Source of the DNA: CAZYQW01 sp964649825
GTDB taxonomy: Bacteria; Planctomycetota; B15-G4; JADJEK01
Length of the DNA stretch: 64,000 nucleotides
Direction: 5' to 3'
Assembly (NCBI GenBank): GCA_964649825.1
Contig: CAZYQW010000038.1
Location: forward strand, 1 to 64,000
Each line of letters begins with the position of its first letter. The first letter of the stretch is position 1. Both the position numbers and the translations under genes were made by a program. This document shows, in pieces, positions 1-8,092 of this stretch. Below the pieces are notes generated by a model. It worked only from the letters and a program-made list of their open reading frames with translations, was not told where the DNA came from and searched no databases.

Positions 1-1
1 G

Positions 2-1360
2 CTGGAAGCCCTGGCGGAGCGCAGCGGTCTGCTCATCCCGGAAGGAACCGGCGGGTTCAAGTTCCGGCACCTGACGTACCAGGAGTACATGATGGCCCGG
101 TGGCTCGTGCACGATGCCCCGGATCCGGTCGGTGTGCTGGCGCCCAAGCTCGCCGCGTGGCCGGAGGTAGCTCGCCTCGCGCCCGCGTATATGGCTTCCA
201 ACTCGCTACGTGAAGCCGCCTCGCTCGCGCAGGAGCTCTTGCATCGAGGAATCGATGGGCTCGAGCCAGGTGCCGCCCGTCACGCTGCGACGAAGGTCAT
301 CGCGGAGATGCTGAGAGACCTGAGCGAGTACAGCGCGTCGAAGTTCTCTGAGGTGTGGCTCACGCGCAAGGCCCTGTTCCTCGACGTCGTGGAGCGCGAC
401 GAGGAAGGCGCCGACGTCACGTGCCGCGTCGCTGTCGGCGAGATGCTGGGCAAGCTGGGCGATCCGCGGCTCGAAGAGGACTGCTGGATCCGGATCGACG
501 GCGGGACGTTCTGGATGGGCGCCCAGACGGAGAAGGGCCGGAACCAGGACTCAGATGCATACGGCGACGAATCCCCTGTCCACGAGGTGACCCTGGATCC
601 GTACTTCATCGCGCGCTTCCCGGTGACGGTGCAGGAGTACGAGGAGTTCGTCTCGTCCGAGACCTACGGCGACCCCCGATGGTGGGAAGGAGGCGCCGCT
701 GACAAGTGGACCGAGCCCGAGAGTTGGGAACAGCAACTCGAGCACCCCAACCGTCCGGTCGTTGGCGTGAGCTGGTTCGAGGCGACTGCGTTCGCGGCGT
801 GGCTGAGCGATCGCACCGGAACGAAGGTCGCGCTGCCGACCGAGGCTCAGTGGGAGTGCGCGGCGCGCGGCAAGGAAGGACGCAAGTGGTCGTGGGGCAA
901 CGAACCGCCGGAGAAGGGGTGGGCGAACATCGCCATGTCCGAGGTCGGACATCCGACACCGGTCGGCGTGTTCCCGAAGGACCGAACCCCGGAGGGGGTG
1001 ATGGACATGACCGGGAACGTCTGGGAGTGGTGCCGAAACTGGGTGGGCAACTACGACGTGAAGCCCCGTGCAGGCGACGGCTATCGCGACGTACATGGCT
1101 ACTCCACGGACCGGGTCTTCCGCGGCGGCGGCTACTGGGGCGGCCCCCGCGGCGCGCGGGCGGCGTATCGCGGCGGCCGCTCGCCGGAGTCCCGCGTCGA
1201 CGACCTCGGCTTCCGTCTCGCCAGCTTCTCGTCCTGGCCCGATCGCGGTGGTCATCGACTCGTCGAGCCGGGACCGTCGCGCTGCGCACGTCGAGAACCC
1301 AGCTCACGTCCTGCGCCGGGACGACCCGGCCGAAGAGCGCCGCGCCGCCGGGGGTCGTAG
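2..1360 (+). CDS. NACHT-type NTPase fragment fused to FGE/SUMF1-like domain (5' end outside window)
   Basis: The frame is open from base 2, so this is the C-terminal part of a longer gene. The first residues contain FRHLTYQEYMMARWL, which resembles the F-H-x-T-x-Q-E-Y-x-x-A signature after the NTPase core of NACHT/STAND proteins. After about 130 helical residues comes an FGE/SUMF1-like domain: WIRIDGGTFWMGAQ start, FPVTVQEYEEF, LPTEAQWECAARG, GNVWEWCRNW, FRGGGYW and the ending GFRLA. The FGE fold in such proteins is usually a binding module rather than a formylglycine-generating enzyme, because the catalytic cysteine pair is generally absent. About 45 Arg/Pro-rich residues follow GFRLA; they look unlike the family and may be read-through after a lost stop. 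NACHT-FGE fusions occur in bacterial signalling or conflict proteins, so a sensor role is inferred. The neighbouring gene towards lower coordinates is not visible. Confidence 0.72.
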   Translation: MEALAERSGLLIPEGTGGFKFRHLTYQEYMMARWLVHDAPDPVGVLAPKLAAWPEVARLAPAYMASNSLREAASLAQELLHRGIDGLEPGAARHAATKVIAEMLRDLSEYSASKFSEVWLTRKALFLDVVERDEEGADVTCRVAVGEMLGKLGDPRLEEDCWIRIDGGTFWMGAQTEKGRNQDSDAYGDESPVHEVTLDPYFIARFPVTVQEYEEFVSSETYGDPRWWEGGAADKWTEPESWEQQLEHPNRPVVGVSWFEATAFAAWLSDRTGTKVALPTEAQWECAARGKEGRKWSWGNEPPEKGWANIAMSEVGHPTPVGVFPKDRTPEGVMDMTGNVWEWCRNWVGNYDVKPRAGDGYRDVHGYSTDRVFRGGGYWGGPRGARAAYRGGRSPESRVDDLGFRLASFSSWPDRGGHRLVEPGPSRCARREPSSRPAPGRPGRRAPRRRGS

Positions 1361-1606
1361 GTCACGCGACCGAGCCTCCCGGCGGTGCCCTTCGGCCTCG
1401 CGGTTAACAGGTGCAGGGCAAAACGCCGTCGCTGTTAACCGCGCTCTCCGCCAGCGGAGACGGAGAGTGAGAGAGCCCACCCGCCCTCGAAACGACCGTC
1501 CACGAGCGCCCGATCCCGCCCTCTCCGGTGAACCCCAACCCGTTAACCGCCCCCGCCGCCACAACCACCGCCCCGTCCCCGACTTCCGCGCGCCCCTGCA
1601 ACGAAA
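1361..1606. other. Intergenic region with GTTAAC-containing inverted repeats, no gene
   Basis: No credible coding frame. It holds a perfect 12-bp inverted repeat, CGCGGTTAACAG at 1399-1410 and its complement at 1432-1443, a second short inverted repeat CTCTCCG / CGGAGAG (1444-1450 / 1461-1467), and a further GTTAACCGC at 1542-1550. The 10-mer CGGTTAACAG of the first arm recurs in the anticodon arm of the adjacent tRNA-Asn gene (1694-1703). Confidence 0.6.
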
Positions 1607-1634
1607 ACAGCCGCAGAAATACGCCAGCGGCTGT
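1603..1634 (-). terminator. Intrinsic terminator after tRNA-Asn
   Basis: On the minus strand a perfect 8-bp stem ACAGCCGC / GCGGCTGT (1607-1614 with 1627-1634) with a 12-nt loop is followed by TTTTCG. It lies 24 bp beyond the 3' CCA of tRNA-Asn and would end the tRNA transcript and any read-through from accD. Confidence 0.75.
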
Positions 1635-1658
1635 AAGTGCTTATATAACAATAGGATG

Positions 1659-1734
1659 TGGCTCCCCGAGTAGGACTCGAACCTACGACAAACCGGTTAA
1701 CAGCCGGTTGCTCTACCAACTGAGCTATCGGGGA
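1659..1734 (-). tRNA. tRNA-Asn (anticodon GTT)
   Basis: The minus strand folds as a complete cloverleaf: acceptor TCCCCGA pairing with TCGGGGA, D-arm AGCTCAGTTGGTAGAGC, anticodon loop CTGTTAA with anticodon GTT, and T-arm GGTTCGAGTCC. The discriminator is G and the terminal CCA is encoded (1659-1661). It has its own promoter (1757-1786) and a terminator directly downstream. Confidence 0.95.
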
Positions 1735-1756
1735 ACGTTGTTTCGTCGAACCGCGG

Positions 1757-1786
1757 AGTCTAGCGATCGGGGGAAGCGAGTTTCAA
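1757..1786 (-). promoter_or_regulatory. Sigma70-type promoter for tRNA-Asn
   Basis: TTGAAA (1781-1786) and TAGACT (1757-1762) are separated by 18 bp on the minus strand, in the 62-bp gap between the accD stop and the tRNA. The predicted start is about 16 nt before the tRNA 5' end. The same TAGACT -10 hexamer is seen in the distal rRNA promoter. Confidence 0.6.
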
Positions 1787-1796
1787 TCCCTCGGCG

Positions 1797-2780
1797 CTAC
1801 TTCCCCTCTTTCTTGACCTTGTCCGCCTTCTTCTTCTTGGCGGGCCGTTCTGCCTGGGGAGCGCGGGGGGACGGCTCGGGTGGGGACGCTTCGGGTGGCG
1901 CGCCGTTGGTGGTTGGAGCGGCGGCACGGAGGAGGTCGGCGATCGGTTCGGCGGTCGTGGGGTTCGAGGGCTTGAGGTACTCGATCAGGCGAAACAGCTC
2001 GTCCTTGAGCTGGGGGCGCGGCACGATGCGATCGATTTGCCCGCGCTTGAGCAGGAACTCGGATCGTTGGAAACCGTCGGGCAGTTCCTGCTTGATCGTG
2101 TTCTGGATCACGCGCGGGCCCGCGAATCCAATGAGGGCGGCCGGCTCGGCGAGGATGACGTCCGCCATCGTGGCGAACGACGCGGTCACTCCGCCCGTCG
2201 TCGGATGGGTGAGGATCGAGATGTAGAGACCAAGCGCGTCGTCGAGACGAGCCAGCGCGGAGCAGGTCTTCGCCATCTGCATGAGAGAGAGCGCGCCCTC
2301 GTGCATCCGCGCCCCTCCGGACGCGCAAACCAGGATCAACGGGAGCCGGCGCTCCATCGCGATCTCGACGGCGAGCGTCACCTTCTCCCCGACGACGACT
2401 CCCATCGATCCGCCGAGGAACCGGAAGTTCATGGAACCGAACACGACGTCACGACCGTGGATCTTCCCGGTCCCGATCATCATGGCTTCGGCGTGGCCGA
2501 CCTTCTTGGCCGTCTCGTCGAGTTTCTCCTGGTACGACGTCTTGTCGGTGAAGTCGAGCCGGTCCACCGGCTTCAGGTCGGCATAGAGCTCCTGGAACGA
2601 TCGCTCGTCGAGCGTGAAGCGCACGCGCTCCTCGACCGTGCATAGGAGATGGTGCTCGCACTTCGGGCAGACCTGGAAGTTCTCGGCCAGCTCCTTCGCA
2701 TAGATCATCTCGGCGCAGCTCGGGCACTTGCTCCAGAGCCCGCCGGGCATGTCCTTCTTGCGAAACCGAACCCACGCCAC
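1797..2780 (-). CDS. accD: Acetyl-CoA carboxylase carboxyltransferase subunit beta
   Basis: 327 residues. AccD pairs with AccA to transfer carboxyl from carboxybiotin-BCCP to acetyl-CoA, the first step of fatty acid synthesis in the cytoplasm. The N-terminus has the zinc ribbon Cys19-x2-Cys22-x15-Cys38-x2-Cys41 expected of the bacterial beta subunit. The crotonase-like core follows, with GSMGVVVGEK, CASGGARMHEG, PTTGGVTAS and GFAGPRVI. The GTG start at 2780 gives MAWVRFRKKD before the ribbon, similar to E. coli AccD; longer readings add Arg/Ser-rich sequence that overlaps rpe. Only 4 bp separate it from rpe, so it is the last gene of a gap-pgk-rpe-accD unit. The last 40 residues are low complexity (Pro, Ala, Glu, then Lys-rich) and not part of the fold. 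accA is not in the window. Confidence 0.95.
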   Translation of the reverse strand: MAWVRFRKKDMPGGLWSKCPSCAEMIYAKELAENFQVCPKCEHHLLCTVEERVRFTLDERSFQELYADLKPVDRLDFTDKTSYQEKLDETAKKVGHAEAMMIGTGKIHGRDVVFGSMNFRFLGGSMGVVVGEKVTLAVEIAMERRLPLILVCASGGARMHEGALSLMQMAKTCSALARLDDALGLYISILTHPTTGGVTASFATMADVILAEPAALIGFAGPRVIQNTIKQELPDGFQRSEFLLKRGQIDRIVPRPQLKDELFRLIEYLKPSNPTTAEPIADLLRAAAPTTNGAPPEASPPEPSPRAPQAERPAKKKKADKVKKEGK

Positions 2781-2784
2781 TCGT

Positions 2785-3453
2785 CTACTCCGCCCGGCCC
2801 CGGGAGGCCTGTTGCGCCATGGAGCGCATTGCGGCGATGCGCTCCGGAATGTCGTCGGCTCCGAAGATCGCCGAGCCCGCGACGAAGACGTTCGCGCCGG
2901 CCGACGCCGCGCCGCCGATCGTGTCGGGACCGATGCCCCCATCGATCTCGATGTCGCCCTTGTAGCCCCAGTCGCTGCGGATCTCCCGAACCTTCTTCAG
3001 CACCTCCGGGATGAAACTCTGTCCTCCGAACCCCGGGAACACCGACATCACGAGGATGAGATCCAGGTCGTCGACGTACGGCCGCACGCGCGCCGCCGGC
3101 GTATCCGGGCTGAGCGCGATCCCCACGCGCTTCTGGCGCTTCTTCACCAGATCGATGATTCCGACGGGGTCATCCGGTGCCTCGACATGGAACGTGTACG
3201 TGTCCGCACCAGCGTCCAGATAGCTCGGGCCGAACTTCAGCGGATCCGTGATCATGACGTGAACGTCGAGCGGGACGGTCGCGACCTTGCGGATCGCCGC
3301 GATCACGGGCGGCCCGATCGTCAGGTTCGGCACGAAATGACCGTCCATCACGTCGAGGTGAAGCCAGTCCGCACCAGCCGCCTCGACGCGAGCGACCTCG
3401 TCCGCGATCCGCGCGAAGTCACACGACAGCAGCGATGGTGCGATCCGGATCAT
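2785..3453 (-). CDS. rpe: Ribulose-phosphate 3-epimerase
   Basis: 222 residues, the normal length for this TIM-barrel enzyme, which interconverts ribulose 5-phosphate and xylulose 5-phosphate in the pentose phosphate or Calvin pathways. Family motifs: IAPSLLSCDF at the start, HLDVMDGHFVPNLTIG with metal ligands His32 and Asp34, DVHVMITDP, the VMSVFPGFGGQSF strand, and EIDGGI near the phosphate-binding end. It starts with ATG. It lies 4 bp downstream of pgk and 4 bp upstream of accD, so co-transcription from the gap promoter is very likely. Confidence 0.96.
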   Translation of the reverse strand: MIRIAPSLLSCDFARIADEVARVEAAGADWLHLDVMDGHFVPNLTIGPPVIAAIRKVATVPLDVHVMITDPLKFGPSYLDAGADTYTFHVEAPDDPVGIIDLVKKRQKRVGIALSPDTPAARVRPYVDDLDLILVMSVFPGFGGQSFIPEVLKKVREIRSDWGYKGDIEIDGGIGPDTIGGAASAGANVFVAGSAIFGADDIPERIAAMRSMAQQASRGRAE

Positions 3454-3457
3454 CGCG

Positions 3458-4648
3458 TCAGCCGCAGGCTTCCTCGAGCGCCTGGACGCCAGGCAGCCGC
3501 TTTCCCTCCAGCATCTCGAGCGACGCCCCGCCGCCCGTCGACACGTGATTGAATCGCTCGGTCAGATCGAACTTCGCGGCCGCCGCGGCCGAATCACCGC
3601 CGCCGACCACCGTCAACGCCGAGCTGTTGGCGATCGCCTCTCCCACCGACCACGTGCCGCCCGCGAACGCCGACCACTCGAACACGCCCATCGGGCCGTT
3701 CCAGACGATCGTCTTCGCCTTCTCGATCTCGGCGCCGAACAGCTCGATCGTCTTCGGCCCAATGTCGAGGCCCATCCACCCGTCCGGAATGTCGCCCTCG
3801 ACCGTCTCGGAATCGGCGCGCTCCTCGAACCTCTGAACGATCTCGTGGTCGACCGGCAGGAGAAACCGCACGTTCTTCGACCGCGCAAGGCTCAAGATCT
3901 CACGTGCCACGTCGAGGATGTCGCGCTCGACTCGCGACGCGCCGATCTTCGTCCCGTCGGCCAGCAGGAACGTGTACGCCATCGCGCCGCCGACGAGCAC
4001 GGCGTCGACGCGCTCGATCAGGTTCTTCAGGATCGGGACCTTGTCCGACACCTTCGCTCCGCCCAGGACCGCGACGAACGGTCGCTCGGGCTTGGTCAGG
4101 ATGCGCGCGAAGTACTCCACCTCCTTGATCATCAGGAGCCCCGCCGCCGCATTCCCCTTCATGTGGCTGACCACGCCTACGGTCGACGCGTGCGCGCGGT
4201 GCGCCGTGCCGAATGCATCGTTCACGTACGCGTCGCCCAGGCGCGCGAGCGCGGCCGAGAACTCGGGGTCGTTCTTCTCTTCGCCCGGGTGGAACCGGAG
4301 GTTCTCGATCATCGCCACGTTGCCGGGCTCGAGCTTCGCGATGCCGGCCTCGACGTCAGCTCCGATGACCTCGTCGAACTTCTTCACCGGGGCCTCGATC
4401 AACTTCGACAGCCGCTCGGCGACTGGATCGAGACGAAAAGTGTCCTTCACCTCGCCCTTGGGTCGCCCCAAGTGCGACATGAGGACCACGATGCCACCCC
4501 TCTCGCGGATGGCCTGGATGGTGGGAATCGCCTCGCGGATCCGGAGATCATCGGTGATCTCGTTGAACTCGAACGGGACGTTGAAGTCGACCCGGACGAG
4601 CGTCCGCTTCCCTTGCAGATCGAGGTCGTCGAGCGTCTTGATTCTCAT
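3458..4648 (-). CDS. pgk: Phosphoglycerate kinase
   Basis: 396 residues, standard for bacterial PGK. It converts 1,3-bisphosphoglycerate plus ADP to 3-phosphoglycerate plus ATP in glycolysis. Visible signatures are RVDFNVPFE near the N-terminus, LMSHLGRPKG, ENLRFHPGEE, AVLGGAKVSDK, WNGPMGVFE, and the nucleotide-site GGGDSAAA followed by STGGGASLEMLEGKRLPG. It sits 12 bp after gap and 4 bp before rpe, in the common gap-pgk order. Nothing is odd in the sequence. Confidence 0.97.
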   Translation of the reverse strand: MRIKTLDDLDLQGKRTLVRVDFNVPFEFNEITDDLRIREAIPTIQAIRERGGIVVLMSHLGRPKGEVKDTFRLDPVAERLSKLIEAPVKKFDEVIGADVEAGIAKLEPGNVAMIENLRFHPGEEKNDPEFSAALARLGDAYVNDAFGTAHRAHASTVGVVSHMKGNAAAGLLMIKEVEYFARILTKPERPFVAVLGGAKVSDKVPILKNLIERVDAVLVGGAMAYTFLLADGTKIGASRVERDILDVAREILSLARSKNVRFLLPVDHEIVQRFEERADSETVEGDIPDGWMGLDIGPKTIELFGAEIEKAKTIVWNGPMGVFEWSAFAGGTWSVGEAIANSSALTVVGGGDSAAAAAKFDLTERFNHVSTGGGASLEMLEGKRLPGVQALEEACG

Positions 4649-4660
4649 GGAGCCCTGATC

Positions 4661-5662
4661 CTACAGACCGTGCGCGAACGCGACGAGGTCGCAGACCCGG
4701 GAGGAGTAGCCCCATTCGTTGTCGTACCAGGACACGACTTTCACGAGCTTGTCGTCGACGACCATCGTCGACAACGCGTCGAACAGCGACGACTCGGATC
4801 GACCGATGACGTCGCTCGAAACGATTGGATCCTCCGTGTAGCCGAGCACCCCTTTCATCGGTCCCTCGGCCGCGGCGCGCATCGTGGCATTCACCTGGTC
4901 GCGGGTCGCGGTCTTCCTCAGCGTGACGGTGAGATCGACGACCGATCCGTTCACCACCGGCACGCGCATCGCGCAGCCGTCGAGCTTGCCCTTCAGCTCG
5001 GGGATCACCTTGCCGACCGCGCGCGCCGCGCCGGTCGACGTCGGGATGATGTTCGCGGCGGCGGCGCGCGCCCGCCGCAGGTCCTTGTGGATCTGATCCG
5101 CGACGTTCTGATCGTTCGTGTACGCGTGAATCGTCGTCATCAGGCCGCGCTCGATGCCGAACGAGTCGTTCAGCACCTTCGCGACCGGGGCCAGACAGTT
5201 CGTCGTGCAAGACGCGTTCGAGATGATACGGTCCTTTGCCGCGAGCGTCTCCTCGTTCACCCCCATGACGATCGTCGCATCGATCTCGTCCTTCGACGGC
5301 ACGGTGAGGAGCACCTTGCCCGCGCCGGCGTCGAGGTGCTTCGTACACCCGGAGCGATCCCGGAACACGCCGGTCGACTCGATGACGAAGTCGATCCCGA
5401 GACTCTTCCACGGCAGCGAGGCGGGATCCCGTTCGGCGAGAATCTTCAGGTGGTGCCCCGCCACGGTCAGACCACCGTCCACGACTTCGACCGGGTGCCG
5501 AAAACGGCCGGCCACCGTGTCGTACTTCAAGAGATGTGCGAGCGCGTCGGGCGCGGCCAGATCGTTCAGCGCCACCACCTCGAAACGAGGATCGTCCACC
5601 ATGATGCGGTAGACCATGCGCCCAATCCGCCCGAAGCCGTTGATCGCGATCCGGATCGCCAT
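4661..5662 (-). CDS. gap: Glyceraldehyde-3-phosphate dehydrogenase, type I
   Basis: 333 residues. It oxidises glyceraldehyde 3-phosphate to 1,3-bisphosphoglycerate using NAD(P). The Rossmann start IAINGFGRIGR, the catalytic cysteine motif SNASCTTNCLAP, PTSTGAARAVGKV, and the C-terminal WYDNEWGYSSRV are all present. VVALNDLAAPD at the adenine-binding strand end resembles NAD-dependent forms. The ATG at 5662 is preferred over an ATG 15 bp upstream, because the GGAGAAG next to that first ATG sits at ribosome-binding distance from the second. It is the first gene of the gap-pgk-rpe-accD unit. A strong promoter (5913-5940) gives a leader of about 240 nt that ends in a 22-bp palindrome just before the start. 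Confidence 0.96.
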   Translation of the reverse strand: MAIRIAINGFGRIGRMVYRIMVDDPRFEVVALNDLAAPDALAHLLKYDTVAGRFRHPVEVVDGGLTVAGHHLKILAERDPASLPWKSLGIDFVIESTGVFRDRSGCTKHLDAGAGKVLLTVPSKDEIDATIVMGVNEETLAAKDRIISNASCTTNCLAPVAKVLNDSFGIERGLMTTIHAYTNDQNVADQIHKDLRRARAAAANIIPTSTGAARAVGKVIPELKGKLDGCAMRVPVVNGSVVDLTVTLRKTATRDQVNATMRAAAEGPMKGVLGYTEDPIVSSDVIGRSESSLFDALSTMVVDDKLVKVVSWYDNEWGYSSRVCDLVAFAHGL

Positions 5663-5679
5663 GCGATACTTCTCCATGT

Positions 5680-5701
5680 GCGGCGTGACGCGTCACGCCG
5701 C
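5680..5701. promoter_or_regulatory. 22-bp perfect palindrome before gap (operator or leader hairpin)
   Basis: The two halves GCGGCGTGACG and CGTCACGCCGC are exact complements with no spacer. The palindrome begins 18 bp upstream of the gap start codon. It could be a repressor site for the glycolytic unit or an RNA element. Which one cannot be told from sequence. Confidence 0.5.
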
Positions 5702-5753
5702 GAACTCGACTCCCGTCCTACCTGTGAGGCCTCGAATCGCCGCGGAGCGTCCC

Positions 5754-7292
5754 TTGGACGATCGAAACGTCCGGAATCGAACCGACCAACGGCTCAAGCT
5801 CGGCGGAACGCTAGGCTCCACCGATCGAGGCCCGCAACGCCCAAACGGCTCCAGAGCCGGCCGAAGTCCCAAAGAATCCCCGATCGGATTCCTAGGTCGT
5901 TGCGAAACCGGCATTTTATCTCGACAAAGACCGAGGTCAACCGCACCGGATTCGACGCTTTGGAACGTCGTCGTCCGCGACGTCCGGACCCGCGGCGGCC
6001 GGGTGGCGATCGCGGTCTCCGGCGGCGCGGACTCGATCTATCTACTGGACGAGCTCGCTCGAATCCGTCTGGCCGCACCTCCCGCCTCCTTCGCGGAGGG
6101 TCTTGCCCCGACCGTGCTGCATGTCGATCACGGGGTTCGGGACGGGAGCCGCGCGGACGCGGATTTCGTGGCCGCGGCCGCGGCGGGCCTCGGGCTGCCC
6201 TGCGAGCGGCTCGAGGCCGATCCGGCGCGGATCCTGAAGAACGGACGGGCCTCCGAGGCGCGCCTTCGGTCCGAACGCTATCGCCTTCTCGGCGACGTCC
6301 TTCGTGAGCGGGCGATCCGAACTCTCTACGTCGCCCACCATCGCGACGATCAAGTCGAGACGATCCTCCTCGCCATGCTGCGCGGCGCCGGGCTGAGGGG
6401 GCTCTCCGGCATGGCCCGACGCCGCCGGCTCCATTCCGCCGATGCCCTGGTCGTCCGCCCCGTCATCCACGTCGCCCGAGCCTCGATCGAGACGGTCGTG
6501 CGCGATCGCGGACTCCTCCACCGCATCGATCCGACGAACGAGGACCGCCGATTCCTCCGCAACCGGCTCCGTCACGATCTCCTCCCGCGCTGGCGTGACG
6601 AGCTCGGCGACGATGCGTTCGACGCGCGGATCCTGAAGCTGGGCCGGATCGCCCGCGTCCTCGATCGACGGCGGAGCAACGGGTCGGATGCGCTCCACCG
6701 GCGCCTCGAGGAGGTGGCCGGACGGTCGTTGTCCCGGCGGCTCTCCCTCATCTTGCAGGATGCGTTCGTCGCGCCGGAGCGCTCGGTGCACACCATCCGT
6801 CCCGGCCGGCGGGTCGAGGTCGGTGGCGGCACGGCGAGGAGGCTTGCCGAGCCGGAACGACCGAGCGACCCGCCCGGCGTGGGATTCCACGCGATCGTCC
6901 GCGACGACCCCCGCGGACGCGTCGCGCGAGTGCTCGCGTCGATCGATCCGATCCTCCTCCGCCGCCGCCTCGATGCTCGCGGGCGGCTCCTCCTCGACGC
7001 CGGCCGCGTCCGCGGACGCGTCGCCGTTCGTGCCCGCCAGCCTGGGGGCCGCTACCGTCCGATCGGAGCCCCTGGACCGGTCCGGCTGAAGAAGCTCCTC
7101 CAGTCGCGTCGCCGGCCCGGTGCCGAGCGCCGTGAACGGCTCGTGCTCGAGGACGAGGAGGGCATCGTCGGCGGCGATGGGCTGCCGCCCGCCGCGCGCG
7201 TCGCGATCGACGCCGCGACCCGGCAGGTTCTACGAGTGCGCTTTGCGGCGCGCATCGGACCGGTGCTCGACGGCGAGGCGTCGAATCGCTAA
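5754..7292 (+). CDS. tilS: tRNA(Ile)-lysidine synthase (start uncertain)
   Basis: TilS uses ATP and lysine to modify C34 of the CAU-anticodon tRNA-Ile to lysidine so that it reads AUA. The N-type ATP-pyrophosphatase motif SGGADS is encoded just after 6018, followed by VLHVDHGVR, SEARLRSERY and AHHRDDQVETILLAMLRGAGLRGLSGM. A C-terminal TilS-like region has GRYRPIGAPGPVRLKKLLQ and IVGGDGLPPAARV. The conserved part clearly starts by about 5952 (TLWNVVVRDVRTRGGRVAIAVSGG). The only standard start codons nearby are TTG 5754 and GTG 6003; TTG is used here as the outer limit. Arg-rich sequence between 5754 and 5940 is not family-like and overlaps the divergent gap promoter, so the real start may be a rare codon such as ATT 5913, or GTG 6003 with a shortened N-terminus. 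Confidence 0.85.
   Translation: MDDRNVRNRTDQRLKLGGTLGSTDRGPQRPNGSRAGRSPKESPIGFLGRCETGILSRQRPRSTAPDSTLWNVVVRDVRTRGGRVAIAVSGGADSIYLLDELARIRLAAPPASFAEGLAPTVLHVDHGVRDGSRADADFVAAAAAGLGLPCERLEADPARILKNGRASEARLRSERYRLLGDVLRERAIRTLYVAHHRDDQVETILLAMLRGAGLRGLSGMARRRRLHSADALVVRPVIHVARASIETVVRDRGLLHRIDPTNEDRRFLRNRLRHDLLPRWRDELGDDAFDARILKLGRIARVLDRRRSNGSDALHRRLEEVAGRSLSRRLSLILQDAFVAPERSVHTIRPGRRVEVGGGTARRLAEPERPSDPPGVGFHAIVRDDPRGRVARVLASIDPILLRRRLDARGRLLLDAGRVRGRVAVRARQPGGRYRPIGAPGPVRLKKLLQSRRRPGAERRERLVLEDEEGIVGGDGLPPAARVAIDAATRQVLRVRFAARIGPVLDGEASNR
5913..5940 (-). promoter_or_regulatory. Sigma70-type promoter for the gap operon
   Basis: On the minus strand TTGACC (5935-5940) and TAAAAT (5913-5918) are 16 bp apart, close to consensus and in an unusually A/T-rich patch. 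Transcription would begin near 5906, leaving a long gap leader. The site overlaps the poorly defined start of divergent tilS. Confidence 0.6.
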
Positions 7293-7337
7293 GCCATCTT
7301 CCTCGAACGCACGCTCGATTCGCCCTTCGGAACGGAA

Positions 7338-7667
7338 ATGACCGCGTACGCCGCGATCACGCTCGGCATCTTCTCGCTCATCCTCGCCGCGATCGCCACC
7401 GCGCCGTTCGTCGGGTGCATCGGAATCCTCGGCGTCCCCGTCGCGCTCAGCGGCCTGGTGGTCGGCCTCGTCGCGCTCGTCCAGCTCGTGCGAGCGGCCG
7501 GCATCGCGCCGGCCGCCGAAACGGCGCCGCCGCCGGCCGACCCCGACGAGCCCGACGACGAGGACGCGCCGCCGCGCATCCGCGATGCATGCATCGGCAT
7601 CGGCCTCTCCCTCTTCGCGCTGGTCTGGCTCGCGATCATCGGCCTCGTCAAGGGCTTCGTCCTGTGA
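7338..7667 (+). CDS. Small DUF4190-like membrane protein
   Basis: 109 residues with about three hydrophobic segments: residues 5-25, 30-50 and 88-106. A Pro/Asp/Glu-rich linker (PPPADPDEPDDEDAPP) lies before the last. The two short adjacent hydrophobic stretches rich in Gly/Leu/Ala resemble DUF4190-type proteins, whose function is unknown. It begins 45 bp after tilS and its stop overlaps the GTG of the next gene by 4 bp, so these two are translated from one message. Confidence 0.7.
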   Translation: MTAYAAITLGIFSLILAAIATAPFVGCIGILGVPVALSGLVVGLVALVQLVRAAGIAPAAETAPPPADPDEPDDEDAPPRIRDACIGIGLSLFALVWLAIIGLVKGFVL

Positions 7668-8092
7668 GCCGCGGCGGGGTCCGTTCCGGCGCAGCGTCGG
7701 ACGGCTACCGGATCTCCCAGCTCGTCCTCTCCGCGTCGTTCCTCGCCGTCCTCGCCGTGGTGTTCCTGCTCGACGCGGAGGGCGACCGCGTTCGCGTGCG
7801 GGGCACGACGCGCGCGATTCCGGACCTCTGCCGCACGCACGCCGAGACGGGCCGGCCGTGCGGAAGCTGCGGCCTCACCCGCGGCGTCGTCCTGGCCGCC
7901 CGGGGCAGACTCGACGCGGCATCGGCCCACCACCGCGCCGCTCCCGCGTTCCTCGGCCTGCTCGTCCTCCAGGTCGCCTTGCGCCCGCTCCTCGCGCGCC
8001 GGCGATGGCGAGCGCGAGCCGCTCTCGCGGCCGCGATCACGGACTTCGGACTCCATGTTGCGGTCGTCGGCCTCCTGATCGACCCAATTTGA
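7664..8092 (+). CDS. DUF2752 membrane protein
   Basis: 142 residues with hydrophobic segments near residues 17-35, 90-105 and 125-140. The motif GRPCGSCGLTRG matches the CxxCGxTR signature of DUF2752, a family of small bacterial membrane proteins of unknown role. Its GTG start overlaps the TGA of the preceding membrane gene (GTGA), an arrangement typical of translational coupling, so the two proteins may act together at the membrane. Confidence 0.75.
   Translation: MSRGGVRSGAASDGYRISQLVLSASFLAVLAVVFLLDAEGDRVRVRGTTRAIPDLCRTHAETGRPCGSCGLTRGVVLAARGRLDAASAHHRAAPAFLGLLVLQVALRPLLARRRWRARAALAAAITDFGLHVAVVGLLIDPI

Noticed and set aside
3545..6307. 920-residue plus-strand open frame opposite pgk and gap
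   Set aside because: Arg/Asp/His-rich antisense of GC-rich coding DNA with no family motifs; the minus-strand genes are certain.
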